From: Nectonema munidae | Lineage: Eukaryota; Nematomorpha; Nectonematoida; Nectonematidae | Reading direction: 5' to 3' | Assembly: GCA_030549495.1 (NCBI GenBank) | Contig: JAUIRK010000993.1 | Span: 1,471,501 to 1,535,500 of the forward strand | DNA: 64,000 bases | Shown here: positions 34,105 through 46,100 of the stretch, one piece after another | How the letters are laid out: each line of letters starts with the position of its first letter | Numbering within the stretch: the stretch's first letter is position 1 | Notes under the pieces: generated by a model | Databases searched by the model: none | The model's input: the letters and a program-made list of their open reading frames with translations, nothing else | What the model was told of the DNA's origin: nothing | Made by a program: the position numbers and the translations under genes

Positions 34105-35650
34105 CATTATTTCAAATTTAATACTATATAAAGTGTATCATAATCTTTGATCGATTTGGTAACAATTAAGTGAATAGCGCTATCTAAATCATGCTTTTTC
34201 AAAATTGGAAGATCAGGAAGAATCGGAATCAGCTATTTTTTTCGAATTTAAATAGTAAAAAAATTAGTATTGTTCAATAATAACTATTAATCAATTTATA
34301 TTTGAGAAAATATCATTTCTCATCACAAGGCAAGTTAAGATTGTGTCGATCGAATGCAGGGAGAAGTGAAAAAGTGGATATTCTTTGTTTGATTCGTGTC
34401 ACGAGTGAGTAAACTCGCAAATTAGCAATGAAGCTAATGATGATCAGCCATGCCACGAATCTTCCAAAGTTTTAAACGAGCTCAAAAAAGGCTTCTTGCT
34501 CTCAGTGTGTCAGAGAGGGAATGAGAAGTTGTAAACGAACATGGCACTGCTAACACGTGTACATCACTGTTATGATTGGTGTAGGCGGGAAGAGAAAAGG
34601 CATACCAAATATCGATCACAAAAAATGATGGAATCAATGAGCAGTGGAGTCAGTGCGCTATTTGTCACACGTCCACTCATGCAAAAAGGACATACTTTTT
34701 TGTATTTTTTAGCTAAACTAATGTTTATAGTTATGTATAGCAATGTATAACGCATACGAACACACAACTAATAATGCCAGCAGATAGAGGAGAACAATGC
34801 TTTAACTCTCTTGGCTTTATTGCTCTATTTATTGAAAATATGAAGGTCGAAAATTTGCATAAATTATCTCGATCCTCGTCCACAACTTCCCTCTACCTTT
34901 TTTATTTGCAATAGTTATAAAGCCCTTACAGAAGCGCTTATCAATTTTGAAGTGGAAATAGAGTGGACTCTTTACTTGTCAAAAATAGACTAACAGTATA
35001 CAGGAACAATCAACGATGTTATCCTTCCAAAAAGTGGTTGGAGTTCAATAACCATTTCATTTTGTAACATCTGGGAGGGCTTTGGAATCATTCGGCAATG
35101 CCCCTGCACGGTTTTATTGCAAACAGTTGCTTCACTCAGCGTGATTTACAACGTAAAATGATCTAATAAGAATTTTTGACATTGGATCTTAAGACTTTTT
35201 CGTACTACAAATGGAACAATTTAGAACTCATTGTTTATGCTAAGAAAAATATGTTTTTGAATCAGATTTAGATTTGAAAGAGTAGACCAGAAATGAAATC
35301 AAGAAAAAAATTTTATTCATACCTTATTTAAAAAAATTTTAAAATTTTACTTTTATTTAATAAAACGATACAGTGACAATGAATACAGTATCTTAATACC
35401 TAAATAGTGTGGTATATCCTAGTGTACTATTATTATTATTATAGATTTCATGCTTGTATCTCAACTTCAGCCCAACGGAAGCGGGTATAAAGATCTTTGC
35501 TGTTTATGTAAGTCTTACACCATGATGCAAGACGAAGATTCCATTTTCAAAGCATTCGTATCACGATTTATCCACTGCTCTCTATCCTATATAGCTGTGT
35601 ATAACATTATTGAAAAAATTTGTATACTTCAATCCAACTTTTTTCATGTA
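34105..35650 (+). promoter_or_regulatory. Conserved block B, left copy (putative regulatory island)
   Basis: Inverted copy at 52885-54420. The core (about 34280-35400) differs at only a few places, while the outer 100-200 bp on the left show many more substitutions and small gaps before alignment is lost, so the edge fades instead of ending sharply. No TIR or target duplication. The core contains an octamer in complement (34853-34860), two TTTATTG words close together, TGTTTATAG and CTTTGTTTGATTCG. The 69-codon ATG frame (34541-34750) is identical in both copies but so is the surrounding DNA. Regulatory function is inferred, not shown. Confidence 0.6.
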
Positions 35651-37055
35651 TATTTTAGTGAGAAAATTTAAAAAACTTTATTTGTTACCTACGATACAGC
35701 CCATTTTGAGAAGTCGTCAATCTCTATACTTCTTGTTGAAAAGTGTTACTTTTTCATGAATAAGAACTTTTCTTCTTTTTCTAGGAAATATCCTTTTTTA
35801 TCCCTAGCAAATGGTAGCACGAATCTTTGAAAACATCGATCTACTCTCATCTAGTAACGTCCCTGTGCAAGACAGTTGAGAAGTCATTTTTTGAGACTAT
35901 AAAGATCACACAAATCCAATAACTTCGAGGGGTCTTGGTTCTCTTTCGAGAGCCATAGGGTCTGAATGGCCGAGTAAAAGATAACGATTGGTTGTGATCC
36001 TTCCTTCTCTGCAGTAAAGATATTTGTATGTAACCACTGTTGTCTTCTTTGAATCGTGCCATGTTTTCATCAAAGTTACCGTACTGCGATATCGCATATT
36101 GCATGTCACTGCAGTAAAAAATTCTTGAACTGGGTTCTATTTTTTCTAGTTTAATAGAGCAGGGGGAATTAAGTGAACGCTGTGTATATATAGAAAGAGC
36201 ATTTATTGGGTCAATACACCCCTCGTCCTTTCTTCTGAAAGAGTAGTAAATTTTGTATCGCTTGTTCGATGGTAGGAAACCTCGGTTTCAGAACACTCCC
36301 ACTTGGAACATAAATATGCAAAATAGGAGTGATGTACCGATCCCAAAATAATTGCGGATTTCGGTTAAACAAAAATAAACCAGTGCGAATGCTGATCTAA
36401 TCGGTAAAACACCATAAAATAATATAAATTCACTCACAAAATTCATTCTCAAAGTTGACCATATAGCTAACGGAAACTGCGGATTTAAAACAACTCACAA
36501 ACTTACCAACTAACCAATTCATTATCTTACTAGTCACCTAACTATCTCCTCTTTTACAAATATATTTGAATGGCATTATTAAAGCTATTTATTTGAATCA
36601 CCGTTAAACCATGCTAGAATTGATGGTTCAGAGAGGATTCGGCCTCAAGACAATATCAATATATTTACAGATCGAATTGACCTGCTTTCGGTCTAATTTT
36701 TATTTTCTCACCTCTCAGATTTTAAACTGAATTACAGTAGCACCAATGGCTCCCAAGTACGTTAAATGAAAATTACATATGTGATTGACATATGTGCAGT
36801 GCCGCCAAGATGACGCTATTATGGCGATGTGAAATGCGTATAATTAAGAAGATTAGCAAACATGAAACATTTTCTATATGAGCAAAAGTAAAAAGACAGA
36901 AACGCTAGAATTAAAAGTGAATGTAAATAGAATGATGTGATTCATCTATCATAAAAATCATTTTAACAGATAAACTTGTCAATAACAATTTGACAGACTA
37001 AAGCTTTTGATGCCGTTCTTTTACTTCTGACGCGCACTGCATTTGAGATATCACA
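35651..37055. other. Unassigned spacer with small repeat scraps
   Basis: About 35820-36120 is less AT-rich and carries overlapping minus-strand frames without known domains. Near 36327 the words GGAGTGATGTACCGATCCC resemble a hAT end. A CGAATTGTC-type repeat lies at 36640-36700. No inverted partner was found for the 35.8-36.1 kb part. Confidence 0.4.
36640..36700. repeat. CGAATTGTC-type foldback repeat, copy
   Basis: GGATTCGGCCTCAAGACAAT, an AT-rich middle, then GATCGAATTGACCTGC. It closely parallels 60090-60160. Confidence 0.65.
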
Positions 37056-37059
37056 CAAT

Positions 37060-37215
37060 TCAGGTTTGTTGGGTTCAATTACTTGGAAAATATAATCAAA
37101 GCCTTTTACTTACTTACTTGCAATTACAATTATATATTGATTTTTACAAATGTAATTAATTACTGACAATTACTTTGAAGAGTGTAATTAAATACATTTT
37201 CAATTACTTCAGTTT
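37060..37215. repeat. TAATTAC-rich repeat
   Basis: Built of CAATTACTTG, GTAATTAATTACTG and CAATTACTTTG words in both orientations, like the termini of noncoding TIR elements in other invertebrates. Boundaries unclear. Confidence 0.5.
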
Positions 37216-37379
37216 TATTTTCAAAAATCTTGAAGAACAAATAATTGTATATAAGCAGCATTGAGATACAAGATGATGATAGTACACGGTATGATGTAGT
37301 GAAATGTTTTCACAGTTTGGAGTTGATTATTATCTCTATCAGCATTCGATTTTCAAATAGAGCACTTGTGCAATATTCC

Positions 37380-37510
37380 CCTAGGTCAAGGTTGTAATAC
37401 CTTGAGGTTTCTTTTAGCTTTTATTAAAGCTTGATGTTTACTTCTTTGAGGCCAAATTTTCAAACCGAGCATTGAGGTCAGTTTTCTCAGACCGAATTTT
37501 TCATTCTAGG
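37380..37510. repeat. Degenerate GAGGCCAAATTTTC-type repeats
   Basis: Several short words of the form GAGGTTTC, GAGGCCAAATTTTC, GAGGTCAGTTTTC and AGACCGAATTTTTC follow each other. They may be decayed members of the CGAATTGTC family. Confidence 0.35.
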
Positions 37511-39599
37511 TTTTCTGGTGAGATTTATATTTTTATAATTGTAAAAAATTGTGTCCCTAGTTTTTAAAATTACTCCACCATATATACAGAAAATCTCACA
37601 GTTAACATAAAATTTCATAAACATACTTTTATTTTCTTGCTACATATTCAAGATTTTTATCTCATGAAATTTTGCTAGCAATAAATAACAATTATTAACC
37701 TTCACATACCAGAGGGTTTTGAAATTATATCCATATCACCATAATGGAGTAAGAAGCACATGAATTTTATTTTAAAAATGTGTGAAATAATGAATTCATG
37801 TTTCAAAGACTTGGAAAATTCTTTTATGTTTGATTCATACGATTTTTCTAAATTTATAATTCCAAGGATTTTGAAAATAACTTACACAATAATTGCTATT
37901 TTCATTTAATCGATAAAACCATCAACGCAATCTATAAAGCTCTATATTCTATAACTTAAAATGAAGTTAAATTCAATAATTTAAAAAAATCAATTACTCC
38001 CTACTGAATTGTTAACATTCGTCCATGATAACCTTAATTAACTTTAAAATCAAAACCTTTCTTTCTTTTCATTTTTTTACGTCTGAAACTTTTAAGCAAG
38101 AGATTTACGTCTGAAACTATCTTTAAAAATATTCTGTCTAATATCCACAGAAATATTTTTGAAATAAAATATCTGCTTTTATACCAAATTGAAGATGCTA
38201 GTTTCATTTTTGAGCTCAATTTTTGCATGTCTAAAAACTGTATCCGAAAATATTTTCAAAATGTCAAATAAAATATCTCTCATACTAAATCGACTATGCT
38301 TAGAAATAATTTTAAATAGAAGTATGTATCTTGAACAAGTGAAAGATTTACCATGTTCCAATGATTTAGGAAGTATTGTAATGATCTAATATTGGGTGCT
38401 TCAAAAAAGATTCTGACCGTGAAAAAGAAGTTCCTCTTTTGGAGATGAAAAATCTTTAAATTTATAGCTTATCAGCTAAGATTACAATGATCATTTCACT
38501 AAGATGGGTAGGAAATCTGAAAATTTTGTATAGGGCACATCTTTTTCCTTTTGCGTGAAAGCAAGAGTCTTTTTAGATGAAGAAGGTAGAAAACTTTTTT
38601 AATTGAACAATGAACATCACAAATGATTTTCAATATCATTTTTCTTGTTTTGAAGTTAAAGTTTTAGAATGAATATTTGAAATCTACTATTTTTCCTAAT
38701 TTCCACTTCATTGATATAAAAATACAAAAGTTGAGCTTGATTTGATCAGAGGCAGTAATGTAGCCACATTTGAATAAGAGCCCATGCATTTTTGAGCGAG
38801 GGGAATATTTTTTATAGCACATAACTATATAAGAACTCTATGATTTAAAACTCCTTTAAAATATATAAATGTATACACTTTCTTATATTCCCAGCCCCAT
38901 TAAAATCAACCTCCCCTTCTCCCTGAAGTGGGCGACGAGGCTAATTTAAACAATCAAGTCTTTTATTCTTGAAATCATATATAGCATCTTTATCCTTAGA
39001 TATTCGTTTTATTTAATGTTTTTACACTTTGCTTAAAATTTTTGTTAAATAAAACAGTACAAATAACTTCATTTTCATGTAATTTTTAGTGCATAACTTT
39101 GGGATTGGAATAGATCATTTATATAAATTTAAAGTTTGTTGACAATTAGTGAGATGAGAGGCTGAAAAATATCTTTTAACTCCTAATCAATATTGCATCG
39201 GATAGTGGGGTTGTCGGATAAATGAGATTTAACTATTACCAATGAGTCCTCTAATACAACCTTTTCCATATGGTCTTTAGAAGACAAGGGCATGTTTAAC
39301 CTTCAAACACCAAATATAAAATCGGTTTAACCAATAATAAATCAAGTCCCTTAAGATTTACAGAAGAGAACATTTTTAGTCATGGTATAAAACCTTGACT
39401 TGGTTAGAGTATAACATATCTAATAAACTATACAGATAGACTGTGACCATCCGTTTCAATAACTGGTAAATGGCAATAAGGAAGAATAAAGACTTATTAC
39501 ATCTGATGAGTAGTTTTCTATCATATGAATTATTTTATTACCTTGTTGAGCTTGAAGAGTTGTTCGCAAACTCTGGGCGTAGCTTTTCACTCTTTTTAG
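37511..39599. other. AT-rich spacer with a weak tandem duplication
   Basis: Near 38090-38300 two or three diverged copies of a unit with TCTGAAACTATC, AAAATATTCTG and AAATAAAATATCT follow one another. No gene was recognised. Short frames on both strands there are overlapping shadows. Confidence 0.45.
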
Positions 39600-39830
39600 C
39601 GTAGCGGTCTAACTATAATTTTTAATAGCTCAGGGTCTTATTTATAAAAAAAATAATTGTCTAAATTTGGCTCTGTTTTGGTCAATGCAACTCTCATATC
39701 ATTACTCACTTCCAATCTGTTTCGCGATTTGGTTTCAGTGGCAAGTAGCTTGCTCGCACTCATATATGGTGGCAAGTCAAAACAGCTTTCAGAGCAATCT
39801 TTGCAAGCATAGAAAATCTCCCTTTTCAAT
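39600..39830 (-). pseudogene. hAT (ZBED5/ZMYM6-like) transposase, C-terminal fragment
   Basis: The minus-strand frame 39829-39638 contains SASKLLATETKSRNRLEVSN and DMRVALTKTEPNLDN, matching the last part of ZBED5/ZMYM6-type hAT transposases (a serine-kinked helix, then KxRNRL and LRxxLT..P). Everything upstream is absent. A related fragment lies at 54639-54833. Confidence 0.65.
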
Positions 39831-41171
39831 CGAAAAATCGCTATGAGATATTTCAGAAAAAAATGTTTTGCAGCTCATCAATCAATAATAATCTGTTCTT
39901 GAATTAGAAGTCTTCTAAATTCAGATTACTAATCGAGATTAAAAACGGGTTCTTGATAAATTGATATTATTTTTCAAATTTTTGTAGAAAATATTCTTGA
40001 CATGCTACACGGTGTTTTATGATCGCCAGGTAATCTTCATTAATGAAAATCTTATTTTCCGAAATAATACCATGTGCTGTAAAAAAATTTATTGCTTTGT
40101 AAAATGTTTCTCTTACAGTTGTTCTATTGCTGAGTTTCGCAAAATAAAAAATTGTCTACCAGGTTCTTGTCATATACATATTGTACGTAAACACAAGGCT
40201 AAGATAAGTTTGCAGCATCCATCAATCTGAGCAAAAAAGTTGAAAATCGAATTCCGAATCAATAAAACCACGTCTGACGTCATCAGACATTTCTTCAACT
40301 TTACAACTAACTTAGCACATTCAATATATCTTTGCATCAAGGTAATATCAACTGTGCTGCCATGTTGTGTAACTTTTTGACAACAAATATTTTTTGGAAC
40401 TTTTCAAATCATACTCAATATTTTGCAAATTTATTCCTATGTTATTTATCAAACATGAATTTCTGCAATCGTTCAACCAATAATTTTGTTTACCGAACTT
40501 GACGGGCTTTTAAAAAGTGGATGCTAACACTTCAAAAGACACTTATGTTCCTCTTCCCCACCAGACGTTAATGCAGTAAAACGAAATTTCAAGTGTTTGT
40601 CTTCATATTTCAATTGACAAATAATGTCTGAAAAGCCATAAAAGAAAAAAATAGTACTCAATTCAAAGACTAACTTATTTATCCTTTTTAAATGTGATTT
40701 ATTGGCAAAAATGGCAAATGACCGAATATTAGTGCAATATTTTGGAAAAACGATTCACTCAGTGCCCCCTTTTCGATATCCCCATAGAACTTCTTCGCGG
40801 ACCGCGTTCTCCAGGTTGGAAAACCACTAAGCTAGAAGGTTGATGCAAGCAGAATTATAAACAAGGTAATTTGACTTCATAAAATCTTTGCAGTTGTGGT
40901 GGGATATTGAGAGCTCACAGTGCAAGTATAATGCCGGGTAATAATGGTGGTGTGTTCATTGTACAAAAATTATAATAAAAAAAGTTCGTCCCCCCCCCCC
41001 CTAATTTTGAGGATATGTTTTGTTCCTATTCATTTAATAGTCAAAAAAAGCGAGCAAATATAACACTAAACATAATTCAATAATAATTATATTAGAAAGA
41101 GTAACACGTGTTTAGGGAATATCATGGCATAAAAAAGGCAACATCTCTTTTCTACAAATATTTTTTATTTT
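39831..41171. other. Spacer with a hAT-like end and a C-run
   Basis: At about 40770-40835 the words CGCGGACCGCGTTCTCCAGG and TTGGAAAACCACT look like the 3' end of a noncoding hAT element, but its other end was not found. A C-run lies near 40990. Frame 39997-40230 shows no domain. Confidence 0.45.
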
Positions 41172-41515
41172 TAAACGTTTAATTTTTATGTTTAGGTTTT
41201 GGTTTGGTCATCTTGTCATTTGAAAGTTGTGTAAACACTTGCAAGCACATACCGTTATTACTCCGCGCCTCATGCCGCGTGCCTCAATCTTCTTCAAGTG
41301 ATGAAAAGCACCTGCTCCTAATTTGCATTCCGTTTTCTTTATATAGGATTGAAGTTCTTGAATAAATCTTTTAGAAGTTATGCAAACTCATCTTTTTCTA
41401 TTTTTCTTTATTTTATTTTAGATTGCAATTAAATCCCATACTTTATAATAGCCTAAAAATGGATTTAAAATTCATTCAGAAAATTATCAAATTAAACTAA
41501 TTTTTCTTTCGGGTC
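41172..41515 (-). promoter_or_regulatory. Conserved block C, left copy (putative regulatory island)
   Basis: Inverted copy at 50188-50575, about 93 percent identical in the central 240 bp by eye, with more change and small indels toward the inner edge (41400-41515). Contains the octamer in complement (41321-41328) beside CCTATATAAAGAAAACGG (in complement) and GCACCTGCTCC. The right copy has an open frame of 78 codons that is broken here, which argues against coding. No TE hallmarks. Confidence 0.6.
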
Positions 41516-43170
41516 ATATAAATGGTAAACGAAAGAATACAATTGAGCGCCATAAATTGGAAATAATTTGATAAAAGACTTTCCTGCGACTAAAAATATT
41601 TCTAAAATAACTCATAGTAGTATTATAAAAATATAAAATGATTCAATAAAAATCTCAAACAAAAAATTATTAAATGTACATTTCATATAAATTGTAGAAT
41701 ATAACAAAACGGGGGTGCACATCGTTAAAATTATTGTAGGGGAGGAGGGCGTATTTTTTTTAATTTTAAAAGAATTTGTCTCTGAAACTCAACCGTAAAA
41801 CAAGTATTATAAGAATTGAAAAGTTTAGTCTAGATCAAGGATTGGCAAACTTTTTTTACCCGTCGACTCCTTCATAGAACATTTGTCTTCACGTCGACCA
41901 CCACCCATAAATCTCCAACTTCAAATTATGTAAAATTGTTTTAGAAACATCAATTATAAATTACTGACCCACTAATTAGTTTTCAATCTAACTAATGTTA
42001 AAAGTGTGCTGACCTGTACCATATTTCAAGGTCGTTTGTTAATGCCGATTTTAGATAGACATTGAAAGATGTCCTGAATCTTAAACACTTTTCCTTTATG
42101 TTGCAATTCAAAATGTTTCAACTATTTTCTTTAACTTGTTTGTATTTGTAGTTTAGTGTCTTTCAAATTCTACAACCTAACCAAAACAGTACCATTCAAA
42201 AAATAAATTTATCCCAAATATTTCTTTTAAAGTATATGTTTAAAATTTTTTTGCAAAAACTTTCTACTCAGCTTTTTGTTGCTTTACAGGGTATTTGTGT
42301 AATAAAAAAACTTCATTGTTTAATTTTATTAAATTTTTCAACTTTTTTTATGAGTTGCAAAAACACAACCTTTAAGAAGATTTATAAACATTTTATGGTG
42401 TATTTTTGTAACGTTGTGCAGTGTGCACTAAAGAAAGTGTCTTTGAATTCATTCTTGAGTCGGTGCAACTTCACCGACTCCGACTTCTTAAAAGGTATGA
42501 CTTTACCTAATCCGACTACATAGTCCACACCCTTGGGCACACTACCGAATTTCTCTAAATCTGAGAACCAAAAACGCAAAAATAATTTATACACGAATAT
42601 TATCATTCTTGAATTTTTTTGACACAAAATCCTTTTCAAAATACAAAATAGCGTAATTTTTTTTATAGAAAACTGAAATATAAATTAAAAAAAAACTCAA
42701 TTCTCAGAATTTACCTTTTAAGAGTGATTTTTCAAGAAAGCTTTTATTTATTATCACTGTCTCCCATTTGGCGACAAAATTGTTATTTAATTAAAACTTA
42801 TTTGTTAATTGCAATTCCTTAAAACACAATAGTATATTCAATCAAAAATGTTGTGCCATAATCATCCTTTCAAAACATTTTGCCTTTCCTTAAAAAGGTT
42901 TCGGGAAGATATCTCTCTATATATAATACATACCTACAACCAGTTTCGTTCTAAAGCTTTTGAGCCCTCTTCCCTAAAATTGTGATATACTTAGAATTCT
43001 TGAGCCCTCGTTTGAAAAAAACTTTCGCCCAAGCTCGTGACGGAAGTCTTGGTAGTATTCTATTTTCCTTGAAAAAAATATACTACCCTAAATATGGCTA
43101 TTTTATATTATTAAGCTTTCTTCATTTCACTTTGATTTCATCAATAAGGTATTATTACGCAATATAAGAC
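41516..43170. other. Spacer with a possible hAT end
   Basis: Near 41836 the words CAAGGATTGGCAAACTTTTT with CGTCGACCACC downstream resemble one end of a hAT element. Near 42455-42525 a GAGTCGG...CCGACTCC hairpin is seen, similar to one at 54555-54620. The 95-codon frame at 42236-42523 has no recognisable domain. Confidence 0.4.
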
Positions 43171-43308
43171 TTCTGGTTTCGTAAGATGCTGCCTGGATTC
43201 GATAATTCAAGGTCTTAGGTTCGAAACCGCATCAAGACCGCTTTCCTTATGAATTTTTCCAAGCGGTGTAATCGTGTCTTTTCGACGAAAACACCTCATC
43301 GTACTTCA
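43171..43308 (+). mobile_element. tRNA-derived SINE
   Basis: GATTCGATAATTCAAGGTC, GGTTCGAAACC (B box), CCAAGCGGTGTAATCGTGTC and GACGAAAACACC are in family order. Confidence 0.75.
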
Positions 43309-44097
43309 TAATAGTAAAAACACAATGCTTTATTTTTGTGATTCATTACGCTAATATTTGAAAAAAACTTTTATTCATTTTTCAAAAGTCTTGATTTCAG
43401 TGCATCCTTTCTTTCAATTGCCAATAAATCTTGAGGAGTTTTTAAGAAGTCCCGAATAATTGCATATTTTTTCTTTACCCCCATGTGCGTATAAAGAAAA
43501 GGAAATGGATGAAGATTGTGCTTGCTGCCTTTGAATAGAATGTTGATGGGTGCACTGGAAATAGCCTTATTGGATAAACGTCGTCCTTATATGAAAAAGA
43601 AAATGTAAATCATTTTGAACGAGTTGACATTTGTTCCATGCTTGGTTGTTATCTTGAGATTCATTAAAGCAAGATTTGTGCATACTTGTCAAAGAAAGCA
43701 TTCAACTCGTATAATATAATGTTACAAGGATGAGGATGAGTTTGCCTTTAGTTAGAATTATTGTTTTAGACTTAAACGAAAAAGTTTGATGAGCTTTGAC
43801 AAGGGAAGGTTATTTTTCTTAGAAAAGAGCTAAGAGGGAGATACATTCGCTATATTTTATAAATAATAATGTATTATTCTTGCATTTAAAACTAAATAGA
43901 ATCAAAACTAATAGAATTGAATCCAATAATTCACACAACATGACATATATAGATTCGAAACATGACAAAGTATGAAGAACAGGGTATTAACGATTAGAAG
44001 ATGATGTGCAATAAAAATGACTCAATATTTCAGAATATAGAAAAGTCTTCAGAGAATATCACAATGTTGAAAATGCTAATAAAAAAATAAAAAGAAC
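43309..44097. other. AT-rich spacer, no gene recognised
   Basis: No supported feature. Confidence 0.5.
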
Positions 44098-44510
44098 GGT
44101 ATAGTACGCTTAGAAAAATAAATATAGTAACGGTTACTAGAAATGTCTAGTAGGCCGTATTATCCTTAGAATTACTATATACTTATAGTAATCTTTACTT
44201 AGTAATAGAATATAGTAAATTTACTATCTCAATCTTGTAAATTAACTAATTATTATTAACGAAATGGTTAATTGACTATAAATTAAGCATTTTTTTGATG
44301 TTTGAAACTACTTAAAAATAAATAGGTGAAATCATCACAACTGAAAATGATAGTATTATAAATAATCAAGATTGATTCTCTGTTCATTTAATTTGGAAGT
44401 AACGGTCTTTTCGAAAGCAATAAAGCATGACTATTTTTACTAAAATATCGTTTACTATTTTATTTAACTAGAAAATAGTTAATTTGACTAGATATTTTTT
44501 TCAATAAATT
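44098..44510. mobile_element. Remnant related to the SAMD3-carrying TIR element
   Basis: Begins ACGCTTAGAAAAATAAATA followed by TAGTAACGGTTACTAGAAA, nearly the same order as the right end of 17391-19432 read in complement. Many small TTACTATA/TAGTAATC palindromes follow. The other end is not clear and no gene is inside. Confidence 0.6.
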
Positions 44511-46100
44511 CCCCGTTTTAAATCATAACTTATATTTTAATCAAATAAAGTTTGAAGTTCTTTTACTATTATATAAAATTAAAAATTACTTGGAATGCGC
44601 CAAGTTTAAAATCGTGGTAAAAGTTTGAACAACCTCCAATTAAACTTGATTTCGAGAATAATCATTTTCGTTCGTATATTTATTAAATGTCCCTTTTATA
44701 TCATAATTAATATTAACTTATATAAAACACTTTTAGTTTTAATTAGACAATATTTTATTAAAAAAAGAAGTTAGCTCAATATCTTTCATTAACTATATAT
44801 TTTGATTGAAAAGATTAATAAATAAAAAAAAACCTTCAAAATCTAAATACATATTGAAAAATTAAGAATCAAATTCTGTTTGCGCACAAGTATATGCAGT
44901 TCAAAAATTAATATAGGAAGCTTTCAACATTCATTTTGTTCGCATGATAAAACCATACAATGAGAGCCTCTTGAGTCTTCAAGAGCGTATCTTCCGAATT
45001 CTTGCTTAGTGAGCCTTACTTCCAACCAAATTACGTATGGTGTGAGGTCTCTCTCTCTATCTCTCCGAAATGATGGGCCAAGCCAGCAAAAAATCATGTC
45101 ACCGAACAATTGTGATGATGCAGTTGGCTTGTAAAAAAGCATGCCAAAAAGAACACTATTCATGCAGTATATACAAGCAAGACACTTCAACACTCAACCA
45201 ATCTTCATTTTTCAGCTTCTTTTATCATCCGAGCAGGCAAAAGAGTCTCAAATTAAATTTTTTAACAAATGTTTGCATTACATAGTCTGTGTCCTTTTAT
45301 GATATTTACAGAAACTTTCATATGGTTAGTGATTAAACTAAGTTTTGATCTACATTAAATATATTTACTTGTAAGCGAAGATTTTGCCTAATAGTCAGTT
45401 TGACTAGCAAACTTTTGGTCTAAAACTGGTAAAATTTTTGATTATATTAACATTTTTCATTTGTTTTATATAAATTAACTCCATCTTATGATAAAATTTG
45501 TTTATATATCAAACGATACAAAGTTATAATGTGAGGACAAGGAACTTACTTGGGTGGCAAACGACTATTTTTAGAATCATTTCCAGTAAAGATCACAATC
45601 TAAAATAAGTTAACTTCACCAGTCTAAAAATCTATATATGTAGACTCCTTTTATATTTTTTTCATTTTGGAGCCAGTTATAAATTTAGATGTGAAGAAGA
45701 AACGGTAGTGTAGTGTATGGATTTGAACTTTAAAGAGAAAAGAAAATATACTTATTCTCTATGGTTTCAATTTTCTTTTTGTTCGGGGGGAGGGTAGGGT
45801 GCGTTAGTTACTACCCAACATTTTTAAATTCTTTTACTTTTTTTCGTGTTGTGTATTCGTCTAAAAAACGTATCTCGAAATTTCATTTTAAAATTTATGT
45901 AGATGGCGTTAATTTTTTATGAAAGCAATATAAGTTAATATTAAAAGTTTCAAAAATAAATATTTAAATGTATTTTTCAAATGAAAATTGAGTTATATTT
46001 CAGATATTTTAATGTATATATTTTACATATAGCTAATACATACGTAAAATATATCTCTTAATTTTTTGATTTCCCCATTTTTAAAAAAATTCTTTTCTTT
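44511..46100. other. Spacer around the symmetry centre
   Basis: This stretch includes the approximate centre of the nested inverted blocks. I found no inverted similarity between its two halves. The frames at 44924-45193 and 45070-45285 lack domains. A G-rich run is at about 45785-45800. Confidence 0.4.

Noticed and set aside
34541-34767. Overlapping 69- and 65-codon frames in block B, conserved in B'
   Set aside because: They overlap on opposite strands within a stretch of general identity. Conservation of one strand's protein cannot be told apart from conservation of the DNA.
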